From contig JBDSND010000029.1 in the NCBI GenBank assembly GCA_039915505.1, positions 1-49,879 of the forward strand: a stretch of 49,879 nucleotides of DNA, given 5' to 3'. Every line of letters begins with the position of its first letter. Positions within the stretch are counted from its first letter, which is position 1. Under the pieces are notes generated by a model that was not told the origin of the DNA, did not search any database, and worked only from the letters and a program-made list of their open reading frames with translations. This DNA comes from CAIWHR01 sp039915505. Its GTDB lineage: Bacteria > Pseudomonadota > Gammaproteobacteria > Burkholderiales > Casimicrobiaceae. Positions 35,920 to 46,059 of this stretch are shown in pieces. A program made the translations under genes and the position numbers.

Positions 35920-37179
35920 ATGCCCAGCTATCAGCACGTCAAGGTCCCTGCCGGCGGCCAGAAGATCACGGTCAACGCCGATGGTAGCCTCACGGTTCCG
36001 GACCAGCCGATCATCCCCTATATCGAGGGCGACGGCACGGGCTTGGACATCACCCCGGTGATGCTCAAGGTCGTCGACGCGGCCGTCGCCAAGGCCTACG
36101 GGGGCAAGCGCAAGATCCATTGGATGGAGATCTACGCTGGCGAGAAGTCGACCAAGGTCTATGGCCCCGATGTGTGGCTGCCCGACGAAACCCTGGCCAT
36201 CCTTCGCGAGTATGTGGTGGCGATCAAGGGCCCCTTGACCACACCGGTCGGTGGGGGCATTCGCTCGCTCAACGTGGCGCTGCGCCAGGAGCTCGACCTG
36301 TACGTCTGCCTGCGGCCGGTGCAGTACTTCAAGGGCGTCCCCTCCCCGGTGAAGGAGCCCGAAAAAATTAACATGGTCATCTTCCGCGAGAATTCGGAAG
36401 ACATCTATGCCGGGATCGAATGGCCGGCCGAGTCGGACGCCGCCAGGAAAGTGGTGCAATTCCTGATCCAGGAAATGGGGGTGAAGAAGATCCGCTTCCC
36501 GGATACGTCCGGCATCGGCATCAAGCCCGTCTCCCGCGAGGGCACGGACCGGCTGGTGCGCAAGGCATTCCAATATGCGGTGGACAACGACCGGCGGTCG
36601 GTGACTCTGGTGCATAAGGGCAATATCCAGAAGTTCACCGAAGGTGCCTTTCGCGACTGGGGCTATGCGCTCGCCGCGCGGGAGTTCGGGGCCCAGCCCA
36701 TCGACGGCGGCCCGTGGTCCTCGTTCAAGAATCCGCGCACCGGGCGAGACATCGTGGTCAAGGACGTGATCACCGATGCCTTCCTCCAGCAGATTCTGCT
36801 GCGACCCGCCGAGTACGATGTCATCGCCACCCTCAACCTCAATGGCGACTACATCTCGGACGCGCTCGCGGCCCAGGTCGGTGGCATCGGCATCGCGCCA
36901 GGTGCCAATCTGTCGGATACGGTGGCGATGTTCGAAGCGACCCACGGCACGGCGCCCAAGTATGCCGGCAAGGATTACGTGAACCCCGGATCGGAGATCC
37001 TCTCGGCGGAAATGATGCTCGTGCACATGGGCTGGGGCGAGGCTGCGGCGCTCATCGTGTCGAGCCTCGAGAAGGCCATCGCCGACAAGGTGGTGACGTA
37101 CGACTTCGCACGGCTCATGGAGGGGGCGAAGCAGGTTTCCTGCTCAGGGTTCGGGGAGGCGATGATCGAGCGGATGTGA
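35920..37179 (+). CDS. icd: NADP-dependent isocitrate dehydrogenase
   Basis: A 419-residue TCA-cycle enzyme converting isocitrate to 2-oxoglutarate and CO2. Substrate-site residues are in SLNVALRQELDLYVCLRPV (with the phosphorylatable Ser and binding Arg), ENSEDIYAGIEW, LVHKGNIQKFTEGAF (catalytic Lys) and the aspartates of VKDVITDAFLQQ and GDYISDALAAQ. NADP binding is in THGTAPKYAGKDYVNPGS (the Lys and Tyr that favour NADP). It is 419 residues long (E. coli 416). A ribosome site (GAGGAGA) precedes ATG. It competes with isocitrate lyase encoded 5.8 kb away. Confidence 0.97.
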   Translation: MPSYQHVKVPAGGQKITVNADGSLTVPDQPIIPYIEGDGTGLDITPVMLKVVDAAVAKAYGGKRKIHWMEIYAGEKSTKVYGPDVWLPDETLAILREYVVAIKGPLTTPVGGGIRSLNVALRQELDLYVCLRPVQYFKGVPSPVKEPEKINMVIFRENSEDIYAGIEWPAESDAARKVVQFLIQEMGVKKIRFPDTSGIGIKPVSREGTDRLVRKAFQYAVDNDRRSVTLVHKGNIQKFTEGAFRDWGYALAAREFGAQPIDGGPWSSFKNPRTGRDIVVKDVITDAFLQQILLRPAEYDVIATLNLNGDYISDALAAQVGGIGIAPGANLSDTVAMFEATHGTAPKYAGKDYVNPGSEILSAEMMLVHMGWGEAAALIVSSLEKAIADKVVTYDFARLMEGAKQVSCSGFGEAMIERM

Positions 37180-37223
37180 GTTACCGTTCGTCGCCCGGCG
37201 CCGCAGCAGTCGGCGCCTTAGAA

Positions 37224-37249
37224 GGCCCGCTCCGGCGGGCTTTCTTTTT
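37224..37249 (+). terminator. Rho-independent terminator after icd
   Basis: Stem GCCCGC (37225-37230) with GCGGGC (37235-37240), a TCCG tetraloop, then the T-rich tail TTTCTTTTTG. It starts 45 bases after the icd stop, which fits a monocistronic icd transcript. Confidence 0.85.
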
Positions 37250-37422
37250 GCTTGTAGGACCCCATGTTGGAGTCAATGCAGCCTGCGCCCCATCCCACGC
37301 AGCCCGCAAGTCGCCGGATTTCGCGACCTAGAGCGACCGCGCGAGCGACGTCCGGAGGCAAACCCGCCGACGTCACTGGGACGCCGGCGGTCGGTCAAAG
37401 CGGGATGCGGCATGCGCAGGCG

Positions 37423-37626
37423 TCAGGCCGCCTGGATGTTGGATGCCTGCTTGCCTTTGGGTCCCTGGGTGACTTCGAAGCTGACCTTCTGGCCTTCCTT
37501 CAGGCTTTTGAAGCCTTCCATGTTGATCGCCGAGAAATGCGCGAAGAGGTCCTCGCCACCGTCATCCGGGGTGACGAACCCGTAACCCTTCGCGTCGTTG
37601 AACCACTTCACGGTTCCGGTTGCCAT
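37423..37626 (-). CDS. Cold-shock protein (CspA family)
   Basis: A 67-residue single cold-shock domain that binds single-stranded nucleic acid as an RNA chaperone. RNP1 is KGYGFVTPD and RNP2 DLFAHFS, with the conserved opening MATGTVKWFND. Only this downstream ATG gives the correct family N-terminus. It is divergent from clpS across 241 bases, which must include a long leader and promoter; csp mRNAs usually carry such leaders, but no cold-box could be verified by eye. Confidence 0.95.
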   Translation of the reverse strand: MATGTVKWFNDAKGYGFVTPDDGGEDLFAHFSAINMEGFKSLKEGQKVSFEVTQGPKGKQASNIQAA

Positions 37627-37867
37627 AGCGCTGCATCCTTCGAGGTTAATCGGAGTGGTGATTCGGCGATCGGCGGGCGGACAGGGCACGGGCGGAAAAC
37701 TGCCGGTGCAATGCCCCGGCCAGCCGCGGCAAGCCGAACAGCGCTTTTTGTACGCGCACCGGCCGTCCGGCGTCAAGACGACGCCCGGCGAATCGCGTTC
37801 CCCTTGAAAAATGTGTTGCAATCATCAAACATAGGGCTATCCCGACCCGTTTCATGCGCAGTGGACA

Positions 37868-38176
37868 ATGGCAAATCAGCAGCAGGACGGCAGCATCCTC
37901 GAGGCCGAGAAAACCCGGCTCAAACCGCCGCCGCTCTATAAGGTTTTGCTGATGAACGACGACTACACGCCGATGGACTTTGTGGTCGTCGTGCTGCAGA
38001 CTGTTTTTGCCATGAGTCGTGAAAAGGCTACACAGGTGATGTTGCAGGTGCATCGCGAGGGCATGGGAGTGTGTGGGACGTATACCCGCGAAGTGGCTGC
38101 TGCGAAGGTTGATCAGGTCATCGACATCGCGCGCCAGCATCAGCACCCGCTGCAGTGCACGATGGAGGAGACTTGA
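37868..38176 (+). CDS. clpS: ATP-dependent Clp protease adaptor ClpS
   Basis: A 102-residue adaptor that binds the ClpA N-domain and delivers N-degron substrates to ClpAP. The type 1 N-degron pocket is in LLMNDDYTPMDFVVVVL, with QVMLQVHREGMGVCGTYTREVAAAKVDQV following, all conserved in ClpS. A disordered acidic/polar N-terminal extension of about 20 residues is present, as usual. No strong ribosome site is seen. Directly upstream of clpA (77 bases). Confidence 0.96.
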   Translation: MANQQQDGSILEAEKTRLKPPPLYKVLLMNDDYTPMDFVVVVLQTVFAMSREKATQVMLQVHREGMGVCGTYTREVAAAKVDQVIDIARQHQHPLQCTMEET

Positions 38177-38253
38177 ACGTCATGGCCGCGTTTGCCCGCG
38201 GCGGCCCCTGACGGGATACGCGGGCAACGCAGCATGAGAGGTGAGGCAGTCAT

Positions 38254-40527
38254 ATGATCGCGCAGGAACTGGAAGTCTCGCTCCACATGGCTTTTGTCGA
38301 GGCCCGGCAGAAGCAGCACGAATTCATCACCGTCGAGCATCTGCTGCTGGCGATGCTCGACAATCCTTCGGCCGCCGAGGTGCTGAAGGCCTGCGGCGTG
38401 GACCTCGAGGAGCTGCGTGGTGTGCTCACCGATTTCATCAACGAGCACACCCCCCGGCTGTCGGCGCACGCCGATTCCGACACCCAGCCCACGCAGGGCT
38501 TTCAGCGCGTCATCCAGCGCGCCATCCTGCACGTCCAGTCGTCGGGCAAGAAGGAAGTCACCGGCGCGAACGTGCTGGTCGCGATCTTTGGCGAGAAGGA
38601 GTCGCACGCCGTTTACTTCCTCAACCAGCGCGGCGTCACCCGCCTGGACGTCGTCAATTACATCGCCCATGGCATCACCAAGAATCCGCAGCAGAAGCCG
38701 GAAAAAGGCGGCGAGGCCAAGGAAGACAGCGAGGGTGGTGAGCAGGGGCAGGGTGCGCTCGACGCGTACACCATCAACCTCAACCAGATGGCCAAGCAGG
38801 GCAAGACCGATCCGCTGATCGGCCGCGCCCACGAGCTCGAGCGGGTGATCCAGGTCCTCTGCCGGCGGCGCAAGAACAACCCGCTGCTGGTCGGCGAGGC
38901 TGGGGTGGGCAAGACCGCCATTGCCGAGGGGCTGGCCCGGCGCATCAACGATGCCGAGGTGCCGGAGCTCCTGCACGACTACCAGGTCTACTCCCTGGAC
39001 ATGGGAGCGCTGCTCGCCGGGACGAAGTACCGCGGTGATTTCGAGCAGCGCCTGAAGGCGGTGCTGAAGCAACTTGCCGACAATCCCAAGTCGATCCTGT
39101 TCATCGACGAGATCCACACCATCATCGGCGCCGGTGCGGCTTCGGGAGGCACGCTCGACGCGTCCAACCTGCTGAAGCCCGCGCTCTCGACCGGCGCCAT
39201 GAAGTGCATCGGCGCGACGACGTACACGGAGTATCGGCAGATCTTTGAAAAGGATCACGCCCTGTCGCGGCGCTTCCAGAAGATCGACGTGCCCGAGCCG
39301 TCGGTGGCCGAGACGGTTGAAATCCTAAAGGGCCTGAAGTCGCGCTTCGAGCAGCACCACGGTGTCAAGTACGCCCCGGCGGCACTCACCACCGCGGCGG
39401 AGCTCGCGGCCCGGTTCATCAACGATCGCCACTTGCCCGACAAGGCCATCGACGTGATCGACGAGGCTGGCGCGGCGCAGAAGATCCTGCCCAAGTCGCG
39501 GCAGAAGAAGGTCATCAACAAGGCCGAGATCGAGGAGATCGTAGCCAAGATCGCGCGCATCCCGGCGAAGAACGTTTCCTCGGACGATCGCAACGCGCTG
39601 AAGACGCTCGACCGCGACCTGAAGAACGTGGTGTTTGGCCAGGAGAAGGCGATCGGCGCACTGACCGCGGCCATTCGCATGGCGCGCTCCGGGCTGGGGA
39701 ATCCGCGCAAGCCGATCGGGAACTTCCTGTTCAGCGGTCCGACCGGTGTCGGTAAGACGGAAGTCGCCCGCCAGCTCGCGTACTGCCTGGGCGTCGAGCT
39801 GATCCGGTTCGACATGTCCGAGTACATGGAGCGGCACGCCGTGTCACGGCTGATCGGGGCCCCGCCGGGCTACATCGGCTTCGACCAGGGCGGGCAGCTC
39901 ACCGAGGCCGTCACCAAGCATCCGTACAGCGTGCTGCTGATGGACGAGATCGAGAAGGCACATCCGGACATTTTCAACATCCTGTTGCAGGTGATGGACC
40001 ACGGCACGCTCACCGACAACAACGGGCGCAAGGCCGACTTCCGCAACGTCACGATCATCATGACGACCAATGCCGGCGCGGAGACGTTGGCCAAGAGCGT
40101 CATCGGCTTCACCTCGGGGAAGCAGGCCGGCGACGAGATGGCCGAGATCAAGCGGATGTTCACCCCGGAGTTTCGCAACCGGCTGGACGCGATCATCTCG
40201 TTTGCATCGCTCGATCACGAGGTCATTCTGAAGGTGGTCGAAAAGTTCCTGCTCGAGCTCGAGGCGCAGCTCCACGAGAAGAAGGTCGATGCGTCGTTCA
40301 CGCCGGAGTTGAAGGAGTTCCTGTCCAAAAAGGGCTTCGATCCGCAGATGGGTGCGCGGCCGATGGCCCGTCTCATCCAGGACCTGATCCGCAAGGGTCT
40401 CGCCGACGAGCTGCTGTTTGGTCGACTGACCAATGGTGGGCACGTCACCATCGACATCGACGCCGACGAGAAGATCAAGCTGGAGTTCGACGAGGCGAAG
40501 GACAAAGAGCCCGAGCCGGTCGCCTAG
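38254..40527 (+). CDS. clpA: ATP-dependent Clp protease ATP-binding subunit ClpA
   Basis: A 757-residue AAA+ unfoldase. The N-domain (residues 1-140) is followed by D1 with Walker A GEAGVGKT near residue 214 and Walker B ILFIDEIHT, and D2 with Walker A GPTGVGKT near 495 and VLLMDEIEKAHPDI. The ClpP-docking loop reads IGF near residue 617 (IGL in E. coli). It lacks the ClpB middle coiled coil. Good ribosome site GAGGTGAGG. It forms the ClpS-ClpA operon that ends at the terminator at 40545. Confidence 0.97.
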   Translation: MIAQELEVSLHMAFVEARQKQHEFITVEHLLLAMLDNPSAAEVLKACGVDLEELRGVLTDFINEHTPRLSAHADSDTQPTQGFQRVIQRAILHVQSSGKKEVTGANVLVAIFGEKESHAVYFLNQRGVTRLDVVNYIAHGITKNPQQKPEKGGEAKEDSEGGEQGQGALDAYTINLNQMAKQGKTDPLIGRAHELERVIQVLCRRRKNNPLLVGEAGVGKTAIAEGLARRINDAEVPELLHDYQVYSLDMGALLAGTKYRGDFEQRLKAVLKQLADNPKSILFIDEIHTIIGAGAASGGTLDASNLLKPALSTGAMKCIGATTYTEYRQIFEKDHALSRRFQKIDVPEPSVAETVEILKGLKSRFEQHHGVKYAPAALTTAAELAARFINDRHLPDKAIDVIDEAGAAQKILPKSRQKKVINKAEIEEIVAKIARIPAKNVSSDDRNALKTLDRDLKNVVFGQEKAIGALTAAIRMARSGLGNPRKPIGNFLFSGPTGVGKTEVARQLAYCLGVELIRFDMSEYMERHAVSRLIGAPPGYIGFDQGGQLTEAVTKHPYSVLLMDEIEKAHPDIFNILLQVMDHGTLTDNNGRKADFRNVTIIMTTNAGAETLAKSVIGFTSGKQAGDEMAEIKRMFTPEFRNRLDAIISFASLDHEVILKVVEKFLLELEAQLHEKKVDASFTPELKEFLSKKGFDPQMGARPMARLIQDLIRKGLADELLFGRLTNGGHVTIDIDADEKIKLEFDEAKDKEPEPVA

Positions 40528-40544
40528 AACGACGTTCCGAAGCA

Positions 40545-40577
40545 CGAACGGCGCCCTCGAGGCGCCGTTCGTTTTTC
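40545..40577 (+). terminator. Rho-independent terminator after clpA
   Basis: Perfect 11-bp stem (40545-40555 with 40561-40571), loop CTCGA, then GTTTTTC. It starts 18 bases after the clpA stop codon. Confidence 0.93.
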
Positions 40578-40694
40578 TCCGGTTCGTGGGAGCGACGGCT
40601 GGCGTCTCGACCCAGCGCGCGCAACGCCTAGGCAGTGCCGCAACTCGACGGCACCTGGGATCTGCGCGTTTCTTCGCGCTCGCCCGAGACGCGT

Positions 40695-41972
40695 CTACGC
40701 CAGCATGTCCGCCCAGATGCTGCGGGCCCACGCGAATCCATAGCTGCCTTCCTGCGGATTCATCGCTGTGGAAAGTCCGCCCGCGCCCGGGACCGGCAGC
40801 ATGGTCTTCTTCTGGGCGTCGTACTGATGCACGGAGGCAACGTGCACGGCCTCGCGGTCGGTGATGAAGCTATAGCAGGTGTTGGCCATCACCGGTGCCG
40901 GATCGACACTCTGACCGTCGAGCAGCGCCAGCACCGCGGCGGCGCAGACCTTGCCGTGCTGGTTGGCCATGTGGCCCGACTTGGGCATGTTCGCGGCCAC
41001 CTGGATGGCATCGCCTAGGATGTGGATGCGCGGCACCTTGACCGACTCCATGGTGAGAAAGTCGACCTCGCACCAGCGATCGTTCGCGGTGATTACGCCC
41101 GCAGACCGGGCAATGCTGCCAGCGCCCTGCGGCGGGATGACGTTCAGCACATCGGCTTTGACCGGATCCTCGAATTCGAACTTGAGCGTGCGCGTCGCGA
41201 CATCCACGTCGACGAGCATCAGGTTCGGCCGATACTCGACGATGCCCTTGTAGGCCTCCTCGAAGGCGCGGCGGAACAGTCCGGCCTTCGACGTGATCTC
41301 GGGGTTACCGTCCAGGATCAGGACCTTGGACTTCGGCTTGGCGCGTTTGAAATACCACGCGACCTGGCAGGCACGCTCGTAGGGACCCGGCGGGCAGCGA
41401 TACGGCGCCACCGGGATCGAGATGGCGAACACGCCACCATCGGGCATGGCCTCCAGCTGGCGGCGCAGCAGCACGGTCTGCGGCCCCGCCTTCCAGGCAT
41501 GGGGCACGCGCTCCTGTGCGGCGTCGCTTTGCAGGGCCGGCAGCTGCGAGCGGAAATCGATACCGGGCGAGAGCACCAGCCTGTCGTAGGGAAGCGTCGT
41601 GCCACTGGCAAGGCGCACCGTGCGCGCATCGGCATCGACCCCGGTGGCGGTGTCGCGCAGCACGCGCACGCCGTGCCGGGACGCGAGATTGTCGTAGGGC
41701 ACCGTGAGCTCGGCAAGGCTGCGAGCGCCGCTCAGGACGAGGTTCGACAGCGGACACGAAATAAACGCGGAATCGGTTTCGACCAGCGTGACGTCGACCT
41801 TGCCAGCGCTCCACATCCGCAGGTACTTGGCCACGGTCGCGCCGCCGTAACCGCCGCCTACCACGACGATGCGGGCACCCGACCCCGGCGCTGGCGCACC
41901 CGTCGCGGCAATCGCGGGGGCGAGTGCGGCCAGTCCGGCGGCGCGCTGCAGAAACTGTCGACGGGATTCCAT
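40695..41972 (-). CDS. Flavocytochrome c sulfide dehydrogenase-type FAD flavoprotein
   Basis: A 425-residue periplasmic FAD-dependent oxidoreductase. A twin-arginine signal (SRRQFLQRAAGLAALAPAIA) precedes the FAD motif VVVGGGYGGATVAKYL. The FccB-type segments are FISCPLSNLVLSG, YRCPPGPYERACQVAWYF (with a likely redox Cys) and IHILGDAIQVAANMPKSGHMANQHGK. This fits FccB/SoxF, which passes sulfide electrons to a cytochrome. ATG 41972 is preferred (AAGG upstream, correct Tat start); GTG 41990 overlapping the cytochrome stop is possible. Partner cytochrome is directly upstream. Confidence 0.85.
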   Translation of the reverse strand: MESRRQFLQRAAGLAALAPAIAATGAPAPGSGARIVVVGGGYGGATVAKYLRMWSAGKVDVTLVETDSAFISCPLSNLVLSGARSLAELTVPYDNLASRHGVRVLRDTATGVDADARTVRLASGTTLPYDRLVLSPGIDFRSQLPALQSDAAQERVPHAWKAGPQTVLLRRQLEAMPDGGVFAISIPVAPYRCPPGPYERACQVAWYFKRAKPKSKVLILDGNPEITSKAGLFRRAFEEAYKGIVEYRPNLMLVDVDVATRTLKFEFEDPVKADVLNVIPPQGAGSIARSAGVITANDRWCEVDFLTMESVKVPRIHILGDAIQVAANMPKSGHMANQHGKVCAAAVLALLDGQSVDPAPVMANTCYSFITDREAVHVASVHQYDAQKKTMLPVPGAGGLSTAMNPQEGSYGFAWARSIWADMLA

Positions 41973-41986
41973 GGCGTGACCTTCGC

Positions 41987-42304
41987 TCACGTGGACGGCT
42001 TCTGAGTCGCGTACCAGCGCGCGACTGCCTCGATCTGCGCGTCGCTATAGCCCTTGGCGAGTTGCGGCATCACCGTACCGGCGCGCTCGCCCGACTTGAA
42101 CGCCTGCATCGCCCGAGTGAGATCGGCGACGCTCATGCCCGCGAGCGATGGAATGGTGGCTTCCGGGTGTGCGGGCGCCGTGTGGCAATTGGCGCACGTC
42201 GCGGCCACGTTCCGCCCGGTCAGTTGGTCTGCGGCCTGCGCCGAGGGCGCGATCACGGCGAGGATTGCAGCGAGGATTGTAGCGACGAAGCATGAGCCAA
42301 TCAC
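41987..42304 (-). CDS. Periplasmic mono-heme cytochrome c (flavocytochrome partner)
   Basis: A 105-residue exported c-type cytochrome. It has signal peptide VIGSCFVATILAAILAVIAPSAQA, heme-binding CANCH about 12 residues into the mature part, and a probable axial Met in GTVMPQLAKGYSDAQ. The start is GTG 42304 with GGGAG 5-6 bases before; the longer frame upstream encodes no sensible signal. It is 14 bases from the flavoprotein gene, so they are probably one operon acting as electron acceptor and flavoprotein of a sulfide dehydrogenase. Confidence 0.85.
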   Translation of the reverse strand: MIGSCFVATILAAILAVIAPSAQAADQLTGRNVAATCANCHTAPAHPEATIPSLAGMSVADLTRAMQAFKSGERAGTVMPQLAKGYSDAQIEAVARWYATQKPST

Positions 42305-42958
42305 GGTGTCTCCCAATCGGCGATCAATGGGGTATCGACGCGTTGATTGAGTGTAACGCCGGCGCCAACGCCGGGGCCGTGCGACACGCGGCTTTCCGGC
42401 TTGTCGGTCGGCCGCCACCGACGCTGTCGCGCCGATAAAACGGAACTCATTTCCACCCTGCGGCACTAGTGCCGAAACCATCATTTCGCCGGTATAAAAC
42501 GACTATGTATTATATTTCAATAACATACCGTGTTGATCGCCCATTGAGCTAGGGATATTCACCGCAGCGCAGCAGAATATTGCTCGAAATTTGCTATGCA
42601 CATTCCACGATGTGGAAGCCAATTCGAACGCTTTGAATTAGATGTAAAAAGTTTACGCTGCGCCGCAGGAAAAAGAGTTGTGCGAGCCCCTCCGGTTTGC
42701 TAGGGTGGAGCTTCACACGATGCTTCGCCGCTTCGAAAGAGCGGCGAGGACCCCAGGGCTTGGTAGCGTCACACCCATCCATGCCCGCCAGATTCGCCGG
42801 GCGATCCCCGGCGCGTCCGTGCAGCGGAAGAACGGAGGCTGGGTCCACTGTTCTTGCGCAGGTGGCACCACGTAGCGGCGGAGGAGCGCCGGCGTTGCTG
42901 CCGCCGACCAATGCGTCGTCCCGAGGGACGGCTTGGCCAACCGACGATGGGAGATTTC
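42305..42958. promoter_or_regulatory. AT-rich divergent regulatory region between the cytochrome operon and aceA
   Basis: 654 bases with no gene I can support. The stretch 42481-42660 is far more AT-rich than its surroundings. On the minus strand a perfect TATAAT lies at 42514-42509, about 205 bases before the cytochrome start. On the plus strand TTGATC (42533-42538), a 17-base spacer and TATTCA (42556-42561) form a plausible sigma-70 promoter for aceA, giving a leader of about 390 bases. The open frames in 42594-42911 look like noise. Promoter calls are inferences. Confidence 0.45.
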
Positions 42959-44272
<1,314 letters not shown>

Positions 44273-44296
44273 GCGACCTCGACGCGTCGTTTCACG

Positions 44297-44325
44297 AGCC
44301 GCGCCTTCGGGCGCGGTTTGCTTTT
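44297..44325 (+). terminator. Rho-independent terminator after aceA
   Basis: Stem CCGCGCC (44299-44305) with GGCGCGG (44310-44316), the stable TTCG tetraloop, then TTTGCTTTT. It begins 26 bases after the aceA stop. Confidence 0.85.
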
Positions 44326-44526
44326 GGCGGTGCGCCTGTCCGGGCAGACCAGGCCCGGCCGACCAGGCTGCGTGCCGCGCGTGCAAGTTTGTGCCAAGGT
44401 GCTGCCCGGCAAGAACCAGGATTCTGCCGGCGCGGAGTACGAAGGCGTGCGCGTTGGCGCGCCTGCAGGGTGCCCCGCACGCACCGCGGCCGCGGCCGCG
44501 CTCCCTTGCCCCGCTACACTCCCGGC

Positions 44527-45108
44527 ATGACGCGCCGTGTCAGCCGCCATGCCCACGCTGGACTGCCCGCATCCGGCGACCTGCGGGTCTTCTACGCCAT
44601 CTGGCCCGATGCACCGGCGCGGCACGCGCTGCATGCCCTCGCGCGGCAGACGGCGGTCGAGGCGAGCGGTCGCGCCACAGCGCCGGGCAATCTCCATCTC
44701 ACACTCGCTTTCGTAGGAACGGTGCGGCTTGCCCAGGTGGAGCGTTTCGTCGCCATCGGCGAGACGATTGCACGCTCGACATCAGCATTCCCGCTGACCC
44801 TCGATCGACTGGGCTCCTTTCGCGCACCCGGGGTCGTCTGGTTGGGAGCCCGCCGTACGCCCGCACCGTTGCAGGCGATGGTCGTTACCCTCGGCGCAGC
44901 GCTCGGCGGTGCGGGCTACGCCGTCGATGCGCGCATGTTCAAGGCGCACGTCACCCTGGCGCGGCGTTGCGACGCGGCACCTTCCGGCACGCACGTGCTT
45001 TTCCCGATCACCTGGACCGTCGACGCGCTGACACTCACGGCATCGACGCTCGCCCCGGGCGGGTCGCACTATCGCGAGCTGGCGCGGTTCGGACTGGGCG
45101 CGACCTGA
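44527..45108 (+). CDS. thpR: RNA 2',3'-cyclic phosphodiesterase
   Basis: A 193-residue 2H phosphoesterase (LigT/ThpR). The two HxTx catalytic motifs are HLTLAF (about residue 57) and HVTLAR (about residue 146), with FYAIWPDAPARHAL before the first. Such enzymes open 2',3'-cyclic phosphates in RNA. ATG 44527 gives about 18 extra residues before the fold; a GTG at 44588 (VFYAIWP) could be the real start. It lies between the aceA terminator and a convergent DMT gene. Confidence 0.87.
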   Translation: MTRRVSRHAHAGLPASGDLRVFYAIWPDAPARHALHALARQTAVEASGRATAPGNLHLTLAFVGTVRLAQVERFVAIGETIARSTSAFPLTLDRLGSFRAPGVVWLGARRTPAPLQAMVVTLGAALGGAGYAVDARMFKAHVTLARRCDAAPSGTHVLFPITWTVDALTLTASTLAPGGSHYRELARFGLGAT

Positions 45109-45126
45109 GGAGGCGCGCCCGATCTC

Positions 45127-45999
45127 TCAATCGCTCGTGACCTGCGGCGGCGCCACCTTGTCGGTGACCGGCGCAAGCTGCACCGCCAGGATCCCGGCAC
45201 CGATGATAAACGCGATGCCTAGCCAGGCGACGACCGGCAGCACGTCTCCCCACACGGCGATTCCCAATAGACTCGAGAAGACGATGCTGCTGTAGGAGAG
45301 TGCTGCCGTCACCATGGCCTTGCCCTTGCCGTAGGCGCGGGTCATGGTGAGTTGGCCGAATGCACCGGCGAGTCCCATCATCGCCAGAATCCAGCTGTTG
45401 GCGAGCGTGAGCGCGGTCCACTGCTGGGGCGCCATCCAGACCAGTGCGCCAAAGCACGAGATGAGGCCGAAGTAGAAGACCACTCGGCTTTCAGGCTCGT
45501 CGGCCTGGACCAGCGCCCGCACGTTCCAATAGGCCACCGCCGAGATCGCGCCGGACACCAGGCCGATGAATCCGGGCCACGCCTGGTCGCCCTGCAGGGT
45601 CGGGCGCAGCAGCAGGAGCACACCCACGAATCCCAGGATGATGGTCGCGGTCAGGCGCGAGCCTGGGTGCTCGCGCGCGATCCAGGCGATCAGCATCGCG
45701 AGGAACACCGGCGAGGTGTAGTTGAGGGTGATCGCCGTTGCCACCGGCAGCGCAGCCAGGGCGTAGAAGAACATGAACAGCGAGACGAACCCGGACACGC
45801 CGCGGTGTACGTGGCTCCCGAAGCGTCGGGTGCGCACCGTCTGGCCGCTGCGCGCGAGCAGGGCGTACGCCACCAGGAAGGTCACCAGGGACCGATAGAA
45901 GACCAGCTCGGCGACCGTGAAGTAAGCCGCGCCGAGCTTGACGAACACGCCCATCACGGCGAAACACGCGCCGGCGACGATCATCCAGAGGGATTGCAT
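45127..45999 (-). CDS. DMT-superfamily (EamA) transporter
   Basis: A 290-residue inner-membrane protein with ten hydrophobic segments in two EamA repeats. It begins SLWMIVAGACFAVMGVFVKLGAAYFTVAELVFYRSL, the family pattern, and the second repeat has GLVSGAISAVAYWNVRALVQADEP. It resembles S-adenosylmethionine/riboflavin or metabolite carriers in general form but no substrate can be named. ATG 45999. Ends 18 bases from the convergent thpR. Confidence 0.88.
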   Translation of the reverse strand: MQSLWMIVAGACFAVMGVFVKLGAAYFTVAELVFYRSLVTFLVAYALLARSGQTVRTRRFGSHVHRGVSGFVSLFMFFYALAALPVATAITLNYTSPVFLAMLIAWIAREHPGSRLTATIILGFVGVLLLLRPTLQGDQAWPGFIGLVSGAISAVAYWNVRALVQADEPESRVVFYFGLISCFGALVWMAPQQWTALTLANSWILAMMGLAGAFGQLTMTRAYGKGKAMVTAALSYSSIVFSSLLGIAVWGDVLPVVAWLGIAFIIGAGILAVQLAPVTDKVAPPQVTSD

Positions 46000-46059
46000 G
46001 ACGCGCGGTGCGCGCTCAGCGAGGCGCTGAGGCAGCGCCGGACCGCGCGACGCCGCGCA

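Noticed and set aside
37264..37941. Plus-strand frame of 225 codons across the cold-shock gene
   Set aside because: Antisense to the cold-shock protein and overlapping clpS; no ribosome site.
42594..42911. Minus-strand frame of 105 codons in the aceA upstream region
   Set aside because: Mixed composition, no ribosome site, no family resemblance; sits in the presumed leader.
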